Origin: Mongoliibacter ruber
Lineage (GTDB): Bacteria; Bacteroidota; Bacteroidia; Cytophagales; Cyclobacteriaceae
Length of the DNA: 64,000 nucleotides
Direction of reading: 5' to 3'
Assembly: GCF_003003005.1 (NCBI RefSeq)
Contig: NZ_PVTR01000002.1
Span: 62,001-126,000, forward strand
The notes under the pieces are model-generated. The model saw only the letters and a program-made list of their open reading frames with translations. It did not search any database and was not told where the DNA came from. Positions 44,848-54,630 of this stretch are shown here, in pieces. The position numbers and the translations under genes are program-made. Within the stretch, counting starts at the first letter, position 1, and every line of letters starts with the position of its first letter.

Positions 44848-46605
44848 CTATGAGTCTTTCAAATTGACTTTAATAGACAACTCTTTCAATTGATCCTCAG
44901 CGATGGTACTTGGAGAATCTATCATCACATCCCTTCCAGAATTATTTTTAGGGAAAGCAATGTAATCTCTGATAGAATCAGAGCCTCCAAAAATTGCACA
45001 GAACCTATCAAACCCAAATGCAATCCCTCCATGAGGAGGTGCTCCATATTCAAAAGCCTCCATCAGGAAGCCAAACTGCTTTTGTGCTTCTTCATCAGAA
45101 AACCCAAGATGCTTGAACATCAACTGTTGGGTAGGCCTATCATGAATCCTAATAGAACCACCACCGATCTCTACTCCATTGATGACTAGATCGTATGCAT
45201 TTGCTCTAACTGCACCTGGATCTGATTCCAACAATGGGATGTCCTCTGTTTTGGGTGAGGTAAATGGATGGTGCATGGCATGATACCTTTGTGTTTCCTC
45301 ATCCCACTCCAACAATGGAAAATCAACCACCCAAAGTGGTTTGAAGACATTTCTATCTCTCAATCCCAGGTCTTCACCCATTTTCAACCTCAATTCAGAC
45401 ATTTGCTTTCTGGTGCTCTTTTCGTCACCACTCAAAACCAATAGAAGATCGCCAGGTTCAGCACCCATTGTATCTGCCCATGCCTTAAGGTCATCTTGGT
45501 TGTAAAACTTATCCACCGAAGACTTGAAAGTACCATCAGCATTGCATTTGACATACACCAAACCCTTGGCTCCGATTTGAGGCCTTTTCACCCAATTGGT
45601 CAATTCATCTAACTGCTTTCTGGTGTACTCTGCAGCTCCTTTTGCACAAATACCAAGGACTAATTCTGCTTGATCAAAAATAGCAAAACCCTTGTTTTGG
45701 GTCAATTCATTCAACTCTGAAAACTTCATGTCAAACCTCAAATCCGGTTTGTCATTACCATAATATTTCATAGCGTCAGCAAAAGTCATTCTTTTGACTT
45801 CTTCGAGTTCAATACCCTTAACATTTGTGAAGAGATGTCTTACCAAACCTTCAAATGTGTTCAATATATCTTCTTGGTCCACAAATGACATTTCGCAGTC
45901 AATTTGTGTAAACTCAGGCTGTCTGTCAGCTCTTAAGTCTTCATCTCTGAAGCACTTTACAATTTGAAAATAGCGGTCAAAACCACTAACCATCAACAAC
46001 TGCTTGAATGTCTGAGGAGACTGAGGCAAAGCGTAAAACTCACCTGGATTGACACGAGACGGTACGACAAAATCTCTGGCACCTTCAGGAGTAGATTTAA
46101 TCAACACGGGTGTTTCTACCTCAATAAAATCCTGAGCATCCATGTATTTTCTGGTTTCCTGCATCATCCTATGACGGAGTTGCAGTTTTTCTCTGACTAC
46201 ATTTCTTCTCAAATCAAGGTAGCGGTACTTCATCCTCAATTCATCACCTCCATCAGTTTCATCTTCTATAATAAAAGGAGGAACTTTGGCTACGTTGAGT
46301 ATCTCAAGATCCGATACTTTGACCTCGATGTGTCCAGTAGGGATTTTATCATTTTTAGAGGTACGTTCGATCACAATCCCTGAGGTCTGTACCACAAACT
46401 CCCTTCCCAAGGAAACCGCTTTTTCTAAAAGTTCCGGCGCTGTAGATCCTTCTTCAAAAATCAATTGGGTGACACCATATCTGTCCCTAAGGTCAACCCA
46501 GACCAGTCCACCTTTATTTCTTACCCTTTGAACCCAACCGGCCAAAGTTACTTTTTCATTGATATTTTCTAATCTTAACTGTCCGCAAGTATGAGTTCTT
46601 TGCAT
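44848..46605 (-). CDS. aspS: Aspartyl-tRNA synthetase
   Basis: This class II synthetase charges tRNA-Asp. The 585-aa length and the bacterial-type insertion domain are normal. The N-terminal OB fold ([23 protein letters not shown]) binds the anticodon. Motif 2 is [18 protein letters not shown] and motif 3 is [14 protein letters not shown], with the flipping-loop region around TPEGARDF. It is flanked by its own -7 box and a terminator. Confidence 0.98.
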   Translation of the reverse strand: MQRTHTCGQLRLENINEKVTLAGWVQRVRNKGGLVWVDLRDRYGVTQLIFEEGSTAPELLEKAVSLGREFVVQTSGIVIERTSKNDKIPTGHIEVKVSDLEILNVAKVPPFIIEDETDGGDELRMKYRYLDLRRNVVREKLQLRHRMMQETRKYMDAQDFIEVETPVLIKSTPEGARDFVVPSRVNPGEFYALPQSPQTFKQLLMVSGFDRYFQIVKCFRDEDLRADRQPEFTQIDCEMSFVDQEDILNTFEGLVRHLFTNVKGIELEEVKRMTFADAMKYYGNDKPDLRFDMKFSELNELTQNKGFAIFDQAELVLGICAKGAAEYTRKQLDELTNWVKRPQIGAKGLVYVKCNADGTFKSSVDKFYNQDDLKAWADTMGAEPGDLLLVLSGDEKSTRKQMSELRLKMGEDLGLRDRNVFKPLWVVDFPLLEWDEETQRYHAMHHPFTSPKTEDIPLLESDPGAVRANAYDLVINGVEIGGGSIRIHDRPTQQLMFKHLGFSDEEAQKQFGFLMEAFEYGAPPHGGIAFGFDRFCAIFGGSDSIRDYIAFPKNNSGRDVMIDSPSTIAEDQLKELSIKVNLKDS

Positions 46606-46919
46606 GATTTGGCTTGGTATTTTTTAAAGTGGACAAAGATAAACAAACCTTGCAGAGATTGCTAAGTAGCATTAAAAGAATGGCTTGAAACTTCAATAAT
46701 CAGCAAAAAAACAGCTCATTTTATCAATATGGCCTATGAATTTTTCGATTTTATTGAAAAAATCCACCAAACAGCAATCATAAAACATCAAAATAGGCGT
46801 TAGAAAAAAGTGTGGACAAATGTTAAAATTCAAAGATACATTCCACAATGTTTGCAATTTGACCGGAATTTAAATTTCTTTGAAGTAATCAGCCCAAAAC
46901 TAAAATTTCAAAAGCAATA
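46606..46919. other. 314-bp divergent promoter region, aspS / M23 peptidase
   Basis: It holds the aspS -7 box. On the plus side no full TANNTTTG is present near the peptidase start. It contains no ORF of note and no strong hairpin. Confidence 0.6.
46634..46641 (-). promoter_or_regulatory. Candidate -7 box (TATCTTTG) of aspS
   Basis: On the minus strand TATCTTTG matches TANNTTTG and lies 28 bases before the ATG at 46605. A clear -33 TTTG is not seen. Confidence 0.55.
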
Positions 46920-48200
46920 ATGGTAAAAAAGTGGATAGGCATCAGCGCCTTGGTGTTCGCCTTAATCGGAGGTTATTTCATAGTAGAAAATAGGACTTCA
47001 AAAGCAAAAGAATTGGTAGCCGAAGAACTTATAATTGAAGAAGAGGTAGCAATAATCGAAGAGGAAAACCTGCTTTACGGCATCAGCATCAATGGTTTGC
47101 AGATTACAGAAGGAGTCGTCGGAAAAAATCAAACCCTGTCCTCCATCCTCAGCCCTTTCAATGTCCCTTATGAAATCATCGATCAGATAGCCAAAAAATC
47201 CAAGGATATATTTGATGTCAGAAAAATAGCTTTCAACAAAAAATTCACCATACTTACTCCGGAAGACTCCTCCCAAGCCCAATTTTTTATTTACGAGCCC
47301 AACCCATCAGAATATGTAGTTTTTAAACTTGATGAATTGGAAATTTATAAAGAAGAGAAACCTGTAGAATTACGCCATGTAGAAAAAGGAGGCATCATTT
47401 CCAACAATCTTTCTTCCAATATGGGTGAATTGGGCATTACAAATGACATGATTGACCAGTTTGCGGATCTCTTTGGCTGGTATGTCAATTTTCAAGGTCT
47501 TCAAAAAGGTGATGTTTTTAAAGTTGCTTACAAAGAAAAAGTGGTCGAAGGCAATGTAGTAGGTGTCACGGATATCGAAGCAGCATATTTCCAACATAAA
47601 GGACAGGAGTACCACGCCATACCCTTTGAACAGAATGGTGAAGTAAATTTCTTTGACCAAGAAGGTCACAGTTTCAAAAAGTCATTTTTAAGAGATCCAG
47701 TAAAATACACAAGAATAAGCTCAAAATATAACCTGAAAAGATTTCACCCGGTACAGAAAAGGTACAAGCCGCATTTGGGAACTGATTACGCAGCCGCGAC
47801 AGGAACTGAAATCAGAACCGTGGGAGATGGCACAGTAGTAGAGGCGCGATTCACAAGTGCCAATGGAAATTATGTCAAAATCAAACACAATGACACTTAC
47901 ACCACACAATACCTTCACATGTCCAAAATTGCATCAGGCATGAAGCCAGGCACCAGGGTAAAACAAGGTCAAGTAATTGGATTTGTGGGTAGCACGGGAT
48001 TGGCTACCGGTCCTCATCTTTGCTTCCGATTCTGGAAAAATGGCAAACAAGTAGATTGGCTTGCAGAAAAACTTCCTCCATCTGACCCTATTTCCCAAGC
48101 AAACAGAGAGGCTTTTGAAAGAGTCAAGTTTGAAAAAATCAAGCAAATCACTGCAATAGAAATTACCGATAAAAGAGAACCACTACTCGCGGAAAAATAA
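46920..48200 (+). CDS. M23-family (LytM-type) peptidoglycan peptidase
   Basis: This 426-aa membrane-anchored protein (helix about 5-22) has an acidic segment after the anchor (about 35-50). A LysM-like/OapA-like middle part follows (about 53-260), then the M23 domain. Zinc ligands His285 and Asp289 are in HLGTDY, and His333 is in YLHMS. The usual HxH reads H366-L-C368 (GPHLCFRFW), so the last zinc ligand His is replaced by Cys. Similar HLC or HVC forms occur in Bacteroidota. It should cleave or regulate peptide cross-links. A terminator follows. Confidence 0.92.
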   Translation: MVKKWIGISALVFALIGGYFIVENRTSKAKELVAEELIIEEEVAIIEEENLLYGISINGLQITEGVVGKNQTLSSILSPFNVPYEIIDQIAKKSKDIFDVRKIAFNKKFTILTPEDSSQAQFFIYEPNPSEYVVFKLDELEIYKEEKPVELRHVEKGGIISNNLSSNMGELGITNDMIDQFADLFGWYVNFQGLQKGDVFKVAYKEKVVEGNVVGVTDIEAAYFQHKGQEYHAIPFEQNGEVNFFDQEGHSFKKSFLRDPVKYTRISSKYNLKRFHPVQKRYKPHLGTDYAAATGTEIRTVGDGTVVEARFTSANGNYVKIKHNDTYTTQYLHMSKIASGMKPGTRVKQGQVIGFVGSTGLATGPHLCFRFWKNGKQVDWLAEKLPPSDPISQANREAFERVKFEKIKQITAIEITDKREPLLAEK

Positions 48201-48210
48201 TTAGAATAAG

Positions 48211-48237
48211 AAACCTCCTCACTTGGAGGTTTTTTTG
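48211..48237 (+). terminator. Terminator after the M23 gene
   Basis: AAACCTCC (48211-48218) pairs with GGAGGTTT (48225-48232) around a six-base loop, and the T run continues to 48236. It lies 11 bases after the stop. Confidence 0.88.
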
Positions 48238-48329
48238 TTTTGGATAGGATTTGATTTTAAATGAGTAAATCGGCCAAAAAGTAATCGCTCAAGCAAAATT
48301 CTACCTCTTTTTCCTTGAAAATTTATTCT

Positions 48330-49298
48330 TTAAAACCACCTGGAATTTGAAATCCTTGAAGATTTTGAATTCAGATAGTAACCTATTGAAATCTCATGTG
48401 AAGAATTTTGATAAGTTTCCAGGGCATTCAGGTTGTGGTCATACGCGTATCCGATTCGAAGATTCTGAGTTGCAAAAATTTCCGCAAGCATTGCCGCAGA
48501 AGTCCTATTGTGCAGATTTCCCTCAAAATTATCAACGCCCAATCTCAAATTAGACCGGTAAGAAGCCCCCAGCCAAAGTCTTTCCATAAACAAAAACATA
48601 GAATTGATATCGTAGCTTGTGGGTGCGCCTTGTAATTCACGGATGAGGAAACTCGGTTTGAAGGTGACATTATCTCCCAATGGAACCATCATGCCAGCTG
48701 TGAGGTAAAAGTGAAAGTCATGAAATGCAAGGGCGATATCCTCTCGTTCTAAGGCCTTTTTTCCCACCATATTAAAAGCACTGAAGCCAGCATAAAACTT
48801 ACTGGTGTTGAAAAAAAGTCCGGCATTCATATTTGGGGTAAAAGTACTTAACCTTCCCTCAGGGATACTCGGGTCATTTGGATCGTTGTATTCCCAATTC
48901 CCATCAAGTACATATTGACTGGCACCTGCACTTACCCCTAAGGAAAGAAAACTCTCTTTTCCCGTCTGAATCCTGTATGCATAAGTGAGCAAACCTGTCG
49001 AAGTAGTAGTCGGTCCAATCTGATCTGATAATATTGAAACTCCAAATCCCATCAGCCCCTCTTTCGCACTTAGGTCAGCTGTAACGGTAAAAGTTCTGGG
49101 TGCGCCAGGCAAGTTGACCCATTGATCGCGGTAAGTACTTTGGATATACCCTTGACCTTTGTATCCAGCATATCCTGGATTGATATGCAAGCCATTGAAA
49201 ATATATTGACTGAATTGTGGAAGCTGCTGTCCCGAAACAATTGTCACGGAGAACACCATGACTACAATCCATCCATATGTTTTCAATACATTTTTCAT
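48330..49298 (-). CDS. PorP/SprF-family T9SS outer-membrane protein
   Basis: The 322-aa protein has a signal peptide (about 1-23, ending SGQQ) and the PorP/SprF pattern: LPQFSQYIFNGLHINPGYAG, then YRDQWVNLPGAPRTF, and a C-terminal SHEISIGYYL strand. SprF-type proteins are needed to secrete one partner adhesin through T9SS and bind its type-B C-terminal domain. The partner is the gene just upstream (12-base gap). It may also anchor the adhesin to the gliding motor. Confidence 0.94.
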   Translation of the reverse strand: MKNVLKTYGWIVVMVFSVTIVSGQQLPQFSQYIFNGLHINPGYAGYKGQGYIQSTYRDQWVNLPGAPRTFTVTADLSAKEGLMGFGVSILSDQIGPTTTSTGLLTYAYRIQTGKESFLSLGVSAGASQYVLDGNWEYNDPNDPSIPEGRLSTFTPNMNAGLFFNTSKFYAGFSAFNMVGKKALEREDIALAFHDFHFYLTAGMMVPLGDNVTFKPSFLIRELQGAPTSYDINSMFLFMERLWLGASYRSNLRLGVDNFEGNLHNRTSAAMLAEIFATQNLRIGYAYDHNLNALETYQNSSHEISIGYYLNSKSSRISNSRWF

Positions 49299-49310
49299 TT
49301 CTATTAGGTC

Positions 49311-51332
49311 TTAATCTTTTATCACCTGCACCCAGCCCTTGAACTCATGCGTCTTACCTCCTGCATCTTCCCCTTGAAAAATATAGTAATAAGTACCCGC
49401 TACCTGATTGGGTGCGTCCCAATTGTTATCGTAATTGGCTCTTTCATACACATGATCTCCGTAGCGGTTATAAATGAGTATGTTGTTAGCCGTGAATTTG
49501 CTGATTCCCCTGATTTCAAATGCATCATTTTTATTGTCTCCATTGGGAGTGATCACATTTGGAATAAAGAAAGGGTTCACCACATTAAAATCAGCGGCGG
49601 TGTTGTTACTCATATCCAAATCTTCCTCAGCTGAACTCACTGTTGCCTGATTGGAAATCGTTAGTGGGTTTTGGCCGGAAATTGCATCTGCCTGTACCAG
49701 AACAGTCAAGGTCAAAATGACGCCTGCAGGCAATTCAGGAACGGTATAAACGATTTTGTTTCCCTCTACTGTGGTATCAAGTTTTACACTTTCGTCAGTG
49801 GCAATGAAGGTTGTGTTGATATATGTAAGCCCTGAATTAAAAAAGTCTATGATTTCTACGTTGCTGGCATTGGTTCCGCCAAGATTGGTAACTGTGATGG
49901 TATACTCAAACTCGTCCCCTTCAAAAATTTCCACATCATTGGACGTTTTTTCTATTGCCAGATCTACATTGTCTGCAAGCAAAGTAACAGTCACAGTAGC
50001 TTTGTCAAAAGTATCCGGGAATCCATTTTCCCTCAGCACATATTCCAATTGATAGGTTCCGGGAGGATTGATACCTGGAATCAATAAGATCAACTCACCT
50101 TTTTCATTGATATTCAAACCAATCAAGCCATCCAACTCTGTAAATTCGACTTCAACCTTTTCTGGGTCAACAGGATTTCCTTTGATGACATCATTGTCTA
50201 AAATGTTTCCAAGTGGTTCCAGAGTACTTGAAAAATGCTCTCCTATTTCATCATCATTGGCAATGATTTCCACCAATTCTTCCCGACACCTGACACCAAA
50301 TAGAATATCTGAATGATGTCCTACACTTCTTGATAATTCTCTTTCCAGCAAATCAGAGGTAGTAAGCCCACATTGAATATCCATTCTAATGTTATTGAAA
50401 TCTTCAATTCTCAGGTTAGGAAGTGTTTTAATCAAACCGGTTTCACCCACGTTTTTGGCCGCCTCATTGAGGAAACTATCCATTTCCAAGCTAGCTGAAT
50501 AATTACCAAAAGCGGTATTGTGATCAAAAGTCTTGCTCCAATATCCCGTAAGGTCAATCATGGCTTCATAAGATGGCCCTTCGGCACTCTTTACCTTGAT
50601 ATTTGAAGATTGAGTATTGCCAAAACCTGCAATATTCAACTCGCCATAGTTCTCAGGTCCGTCGTATCTGCCATCCCCGTTCAAGTCAAACCATTCCCAT
50701 TTATTTATCTCTACAGCGCCATTGGACAGATCATTTAGAGTGACTCTTCCGTCATCATTAGCATCAAACCATTCGTCTTGAACACCATTTCCATTGGCAT
50801 CATACCAGACTCTCCCTGAAAGAAAAAGGGGATTATTGCTGCCATAAACAAAGTCAGAAACATCCACTGCACATTCCTCGAGATTAACCTGCACCTCTGA
50901 TGTCTCTGAAGCAAACAATCCTCTTACCACATTCAAATTTGCGTCCTGAACCTGAATCAAATATTTGCCAAAATTTAGGCCTTCAAAAAAGTAACGACCA
51001 TCTGCACCAGTAACAGTGATCAATTTTGGAACATCATTTTCACCAACAGAACTCAATACGACAGGAACCCCACTTATCGGTTTCCCGCTTTGTTGATTGA
51101 CAATTACACCTGATATATCACCTTGATCAATACACAAAGCTTGATTTGTTTCTTGACTTGGAAACATCAGTTCTCCCTTGAAGCTATTGCCATGCAGATT
51201 GAATGCGAAGACAGAAGGGGATATTAGAAACAAAAAGAAAAATGATAGGACCTTAAAGCCAGCCAAAACCGCCTGCACCGCAACAATGTGTGCTGAAAAA
51301 TATGGCTGAAAAAGGCTATAGAAACGCTTCAT
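49311..51332 (-). CDS. Large secreted protein with gliding-motility (T9SS type B) C-terminal domain
   Basis: The 673-aa protein has a signal region at about residues 25-45 (LSFFFLFLISPSVFAF). A carboxypeptidase-regulatory/SdrD-B-like domain follows (about 72-155, GVIVNQQSGKPISGVPV), then EF-hand-like calcium loops (DANGNGVQDEW, DANDDGRVTLNDL, DLNGDGRYDG) and a DUF11 beta-sandwich (about 455-575). The type-B sorting domain starts at IPNVITPNGDNKNDAF and ends at WVQVIKD. Export would need the SprF homologue immediately downstream. Probably an adhesin; binding target unknown. Confidence 0.9.
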   Translation of the reverse strand: MKRFYSLFQPYFSAHIVAVQAVLAGFKVLSFFFLFLISPSVFAFNLHGNSFKGELMFPSQETNQALCIDQGDISGVIVNQQSGKPISGVPVVLSSVGENDVPKLITVTGADGRYFFEGLNFGKYLIQVQDANLNVVRGLFASETSEVQVNLEECAVDVSDFVYGSNNPLFLSGRVWYDANGNGVQDEWFDANDDGRVTLNDLSNGAVEINKWEWFDLNGDGRYDGPENYGELNIAGFGNTQSSNIKVKSAEGPSYEAMIDLTGYWSKTFDHNTAFGNYSASLEMDSFLNEAAKNVGETGLIKTLPNLRIEDFNNIRMDIQCGLTTSDLLERELSRSVGHHSDILFGVRCREELVEIIANDDEIGEHFSSTLEPLGNILDNDVIKGNPVDPEKVEVEFTELDGLIGLNINEKGELILLIPGINPPGTYQLEYVLRENGFPDTFDKATVTVTLLADNVDLAIEKTSNDVEIFEGDEFEYTITVTNLGGTNASNVEIIDFFNSGLTYINTTFIATDESVKLDTTVEGNKIVYTVPELPAGVILTLTVLVQADAISGQNPLTISNQATVSSAEEDLDMSNNTAADFNVVNPFFIPNVITPNGDNKNDAFEIRGISKFTANNILIYNRYGDHVYERANYDNNWDAPNQVAGTYYYIFQGEDAGGKTHEFKGWVQVIKD

Positions 51333-51504
51333 GCTTGATTTAAAGAGTAGTACGAGGAGATTGAATGGGGTGATTAAATCTTTATACTGTTTTAATTGCT
51401 GTAAACATACAATTATTTGCTCTTCATAAAAAATATATTCAGTAATAAATTACTGATAAAATGCATTTTATTTATGCTAAAAAGTATTTCTGAGGAAAAA
51501 GCAC

Positions 51505-51529
51505 AAAAAAAGGAGGCCTCAGCCTCCTT
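51505..51529 (-). terminator. Terminator of the small ORF
   Basis: AAGGAGGC (51510-51517) pairs perfectly with GCCTCCTT (51522-51529) around a four-base loop, followed on the minus strand by seven T. The stop codon of the small ORF lies in the loop. Confidence 0.85.
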
Positions 51530-51644
51530 GCTTTTTAATTTGTTTTTCTGTTTTGAGATTCTTAATGTATTCTTTAATGACTCTCATTTTTTGATTATTC
51601 CCCAAAATCCCTTTGGGAATAATCCTTTCCAAACTCCAATACAT
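51519..51644 (-). CDS. Small ORF, 41 aa, or structured small RNA
   Basis: This short minus-strand frame starts at ATG 51644 and ends with a TGA at 51521-51519 in the loop of a strong terminator. The product starts MYWSLERIIPKGILG and has a basic, Lys-rich second half (KEYIKNLKTEKQIKK). An internal ATG at 51585 would give 22 residues. The frame also holds an inverted repeat (51593-51602 with 51615-51624), so the transcript is structured. No family is recognised. It could be a small protein, a leader peptide or an sRNA; the terminator supports a real transcript. Confidence 0.5.
   Translation of the reverse strand: MYWSLERIIPKGILGNNQKMRVIKEYIKNLKTEKQIKKQGG
51593..51624 (-). repeat. Inverted repeat inside the small ORF
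   Basis: GATTATTCCC (51593-51602) and GGGAATAATC (51615-51624) form a perfect 10-bp stem. With one bulged C, three more A-T pairs extend it. It is independent of the terminator stem 64 bases away. Confidence 0.75.
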
Positions 51645-51768
51645 AGTTTTAATTAGTGGGTGATGTATATAAAACGCCAATCAAAGGTTTTAGTTTAATC
51701 CAATCAAAACAATCATTCCCTTTTTGTTTTTTATGGGTATATTCAATTATCATAAAAATTTTACAAAT

Positions 51769-53202
51769 ATGGAAACTATAACCTTAGAAAATATTCAATC
51801 AGAAATTGACCACACTTTTTTGCTCCAGAAAAAACAATCTATTCAAAACAGAACCCAACCGGTGCAGGAAAGGAAAGTACTTCTGGAAAAACTACTTGCT
51901 TGGATCAAAAACAACCATTCGGATATACAAAAGGCCATACATGCGGATTTCAAAAAACCTTATCCTGAAATAGATGTCTCTGAGATTTTTGTGGTCACTT
52001 CTGAAATCAAGCATGCCATCAAGCACATAGACAGCTGGGTCAAGCCTCAAAAAGTATCCACTCCCATGCCTATGTTGGGTACAAAATCTTACATCCACCA
52101 TGAACCTAAGGGTACAAGTTTGATTATTGCCCCTTGGAATTACCCATTCAATTTGGCCTTAGGCCCATTGGTTTCGGCTATTGCGGCTGGTTGTACCGCC
52201 ATCATCAAACCCTCAGAACTCACACCTCACAATTCGGCTTTGTTGAGACGATTGGTTGAAGAAACCTTTGACAAGAGTCAAGTGGCTTTGTTTGAAGGGG
52301 AAATAGAAGTGGCTCAAATGCTTTTGGCCAAGCCTTTTGACCATATTTTTTTTACAGGCAGTCCAGCAGTCGGAAAGATCATCATGAAAGCAGCCGCTGA
52401 AAATCTGAGTTCCGTGACATTGGAGTTGGGCGGAAAGTCACCTGCAATTATTGATGCAAATGCTGACCTCAAGGATGCCGCTGGCAAAGTTATCTGGGGC
52501 AAATTTGTAAACTGTGGACAAACCTGCATTGCACCGGATTACATCATGGTCCACCACACGATCAAAGATGAATTCCTGAAAGAGCTTAAAAGCCAGATTG
52601 AAAAAATGTATGATTCCTCCAGAAAAGGAGTTGAAAAAAGTAAAGACTATGCTAGAATAGTCAACGGCAAGCACCTCAAAAGACTTAAAAACCTACTGGC
52701 AGATGCTGAGCTAAAAGGTGCAAATAAATTCTATGGTGGCTATGTAAATGAGGAAGAAAATTTTTTCGAACCTACCATCCTTACTGATCTTTCTGAAGAA
52801 ATGGAGGTAATGCAAGAGGAAATATTTGGACCCATTCTTCCCCTCATCACCTTTGGAGATCTTGAAGAAGCCATTCATTACATCAATCTCAAACCTAAAC
52901 CTTTGGCTCTTTATGTTTTCTCTAAAGACAATGATAACATCAAGAGAATTTTTAAAGAAACCTCATCGGGCGGAGCTGTGGCTAATGACTGTGTACTCCA
53001 TTTTCTCCAAAATGAACTTCCGTTTGGAGGAGTCAACAATTCAGGGATAGGCAAAGCTCACGGGCACTATGGATTTTTGGCTTTCAGCAATGAAAAAGCG
53101 GTACTACATCAAAGGATCGGTCTGACCGCTACAAAGCCCCTTTATCCTCCCTATGGCTTTGCTGGCAAAAAAATTATTGACAGTTTACTGAAATGGTTTT
53201 AA
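51769..53202 (+). CDS. NAD(P)-dependent aldehyde dehydrogenase, class 3-like
   Basis: The 477-aa cytoplasmic enzyme oxidises aldehydes to acids. The family motifs are IIAPWNYPFNLALGPL, FFTGSPAVGKIIM, LELGGKSPAIID (general-base Glu) and NCGQTCIAPDY (nucleophile Cys). The short length and the hydrophobic C-terminal end (GKKIIDSLLKWF) are typical of fatty-aldehyde-type ALDH3 members, often membrane-associated. The open frame reaches a TTG at 51724, but the ATG at 51769 gives the normal N-terminus. It is transcribed alone or ahead of the efflux operon. Confidence 0.93.
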   Translation: METITLENIQSEIDHTFLLQKKQSIQNRTQPVQERKVLLEKLLAWIKNNHSDIQKAIHADFKKPYPEIDVSEIFVVTSEIKHAIKHIDSWVKPQKVSTPMPMLGTKSYIHHEPKGTSLIIAPWNYPFNLALGPLVSAIAAGCTAIIKPSELTPHNSALLRRLVEETFDKSQVALFEGEIEVAQMLLAKPFDHIFFTGSPAVGKIIMKAAAENLSSVTLELGGKSPAIIDANADLKDAAGKVIWGKFVNCGQTCIAPDYIMVHHTIKDEFLKELKSQIEKMYDSSRKGVEKSKDYARIVNGKHLKRLKNLLADAELKGANKFYGGYVNEEENFFEPTILTDLSEEMEVMQEEIFGPILPLITFGDLEEAIHYINLKPKPLALYVFSKDNDNIKRIFKETSSGGAVANDCVLHFLQNELPFGGVNNSGIGKAHGHYGFLAFSNEKAVLHQRIGLTATKPLYPPYGFAGKKIIDSLLKWF

Positions 53203-53292
53203 CTTAAAAAAGCGTAAATGATAAACAAAAACAGGTATGAATAGTTGAAATATGGTATTCCATCAGATTTTTCAACTTTCATCCTTTCCCTA

Positions 53293-54630
53293 ATGGTCTT
53301 GAAGAAATCCTGCATTTTTATTCTTTTTTTTATACCTGCCATCCTGATGGCTCAGGAAAATCAGAAGTTGACATTAGATGACTTGATTCAAATAGCCTAT
53401 CAAAACCAACCTGTCCTCAGGATGACCATGATAGAGCGGGAAATAATCGACAACAATGTCAAGTCATCTCTTTCAGGATGGCTCCCACAAGCTGGACTTG
53501 AGGCTGACTACTTCCGTTATTTTGAGCAACCGGTGGCTATTTTCCCTGACTTTAACAACCCTGGATCTGGTAATGTGCAGGAAGTTCGGACCGGTGTTCC
53601 CTTCAATTCAAACCTTAATTTTTTTGTAAACCAATCTATCGTAAATAATGACCTGTTCAGGGCAAAAGGCCAGGCCAACTACCTGAGGGCTTCGGCTGAG
53701 CAAAACTTAGAGCTCGTGAAAATCGAGCTAAATGTGAATACAAGCAAGGCCTTTTTTGAAGCCTTACTCAGCCAGGAAGAAATCCGAATCAGAGAGGAGG
53801 ATATCCAAAGACAAGAAAGGCAGTTGAAAGATGCAAGGTCACTCTATGAAGCGGGTATAACGGACAATATTGATTACAAAAGGGCAAGAATCGCACTTCA
53901 AAATTCCCGCTCAGCTCTATTTCAAGCTCGAGAACAGTATCAAGTCAGTATGGCCAGACTCAAAGAATTGGCAGGGATATCAGGAGCAGCACAAATAGAA
54001 TTGGATTATGAATTGAATGAGCTTATAGAACAGGTTCAACTTGACACCCTTGAAGGGGTGGATTATGGCAAAAGGTATGAGAGTCGGTACCTCATGTCCC
54101 AAAAAAGCATTCAAGAAGCGGAATTGGCATTTTCGCGAAGAACATTTCTTCCAAATATCGATGCATTTTTCAATTACAATATCATCTATCAAACACTCGA
54201 CGGAAGTCAGCTTTTCAATACAGCCTTCCCAAATTCACTTGCCGGCTTTAGAATGGCCTTTCCTATTTTTCAAGGAGGAAGAAGAAATTATGAAATCAGG
54301 GCGGCAGACTTGCAATTGAAACAGCTTGAAGTAGCACAAGAGGAACTTCAACTTCAGATCAATCGTGAGCATCAGGAGGCATTGAGTGCTTACAAAGCAT
54401 ACCTCTATGAATGGAAAATTCAAGAAGAAATAAAAGACACTGCTGAAGAAATCTACAACACCATCAGCCTACAATATGAAGAAGGGGTAAAGAATTTCCT
54501 TGAAGTCATTCAGGCAGAAACAGACCTGAGAACGAGTAGAATCAATTATATCAATGCCCTTTTCAGGTTGATGGCAAGTAAAATGGATTTGCTGAAGGCA
54601 AGAGGAGAAGTTCAAACGGAGGAATTATGA
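53293..54630 (+). CDS. TolC-family outer-membrane efflux channel
   Basis: The protein has 445 aa and a signal peptide (about 1-20, ending ILMAQ). Two long coiled-coil halves of the outer-membrane factor fold follow, with typical segments LTLDDLIQIAYQNQPVL, LYEAGITDNIDYKRA and YEEGVKNFLEVIQAE. It forms the exit duct for the RND pump encoded next. A TTG in frame at 53245 would extend it by 16 residues; the ATG at 53293 starts the signal peptide. Its stop overlaps the adaptor start (ATGA). Confidence 0.93.
   Translation: MVLKKSCIFILFFIPAILMAQENQKLTLDDLIQIAYQNQPVLRMTMIEREIIDNNVKSSLSGWLPQAGLEADYFRYFEQPVAIFPDFNNPGSGNVQEVRTGVPFNSNLNFFVNQSIVNNDLFRAKGQANYLRASAEQNLELVKIELNVNTSKAFFEALLSQEEIRIREEDIQRQERQLKDARSLYEAGITDNIDYKRARIALQNSRSALFQAREQYQVSMARLKELAGISGAAQIELDYELNELIEQVQLDTLEGVDYGKRYESRYLMSQKSIQEAELAFSRRTFLPNIDAFFNYNIIYQTLDGSQLFNTAFPNSLAGFRMAFPIFQGGRRNYEIRAADLQLKQLEVAQEELQLQINREHQEALSAYKAYLYEWKIQEEIKDTAEEIYNTISLQYEEGVKNFLEVIQAETDLRTSRINYINALFRLMASKMDLLKARGEVQTEEL

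Noticed and set aside
51417-51656. 79-codon plus-strand frame
   Set aside because: It runs across the minus-strand terminator and small ORF and has no coding pattern.
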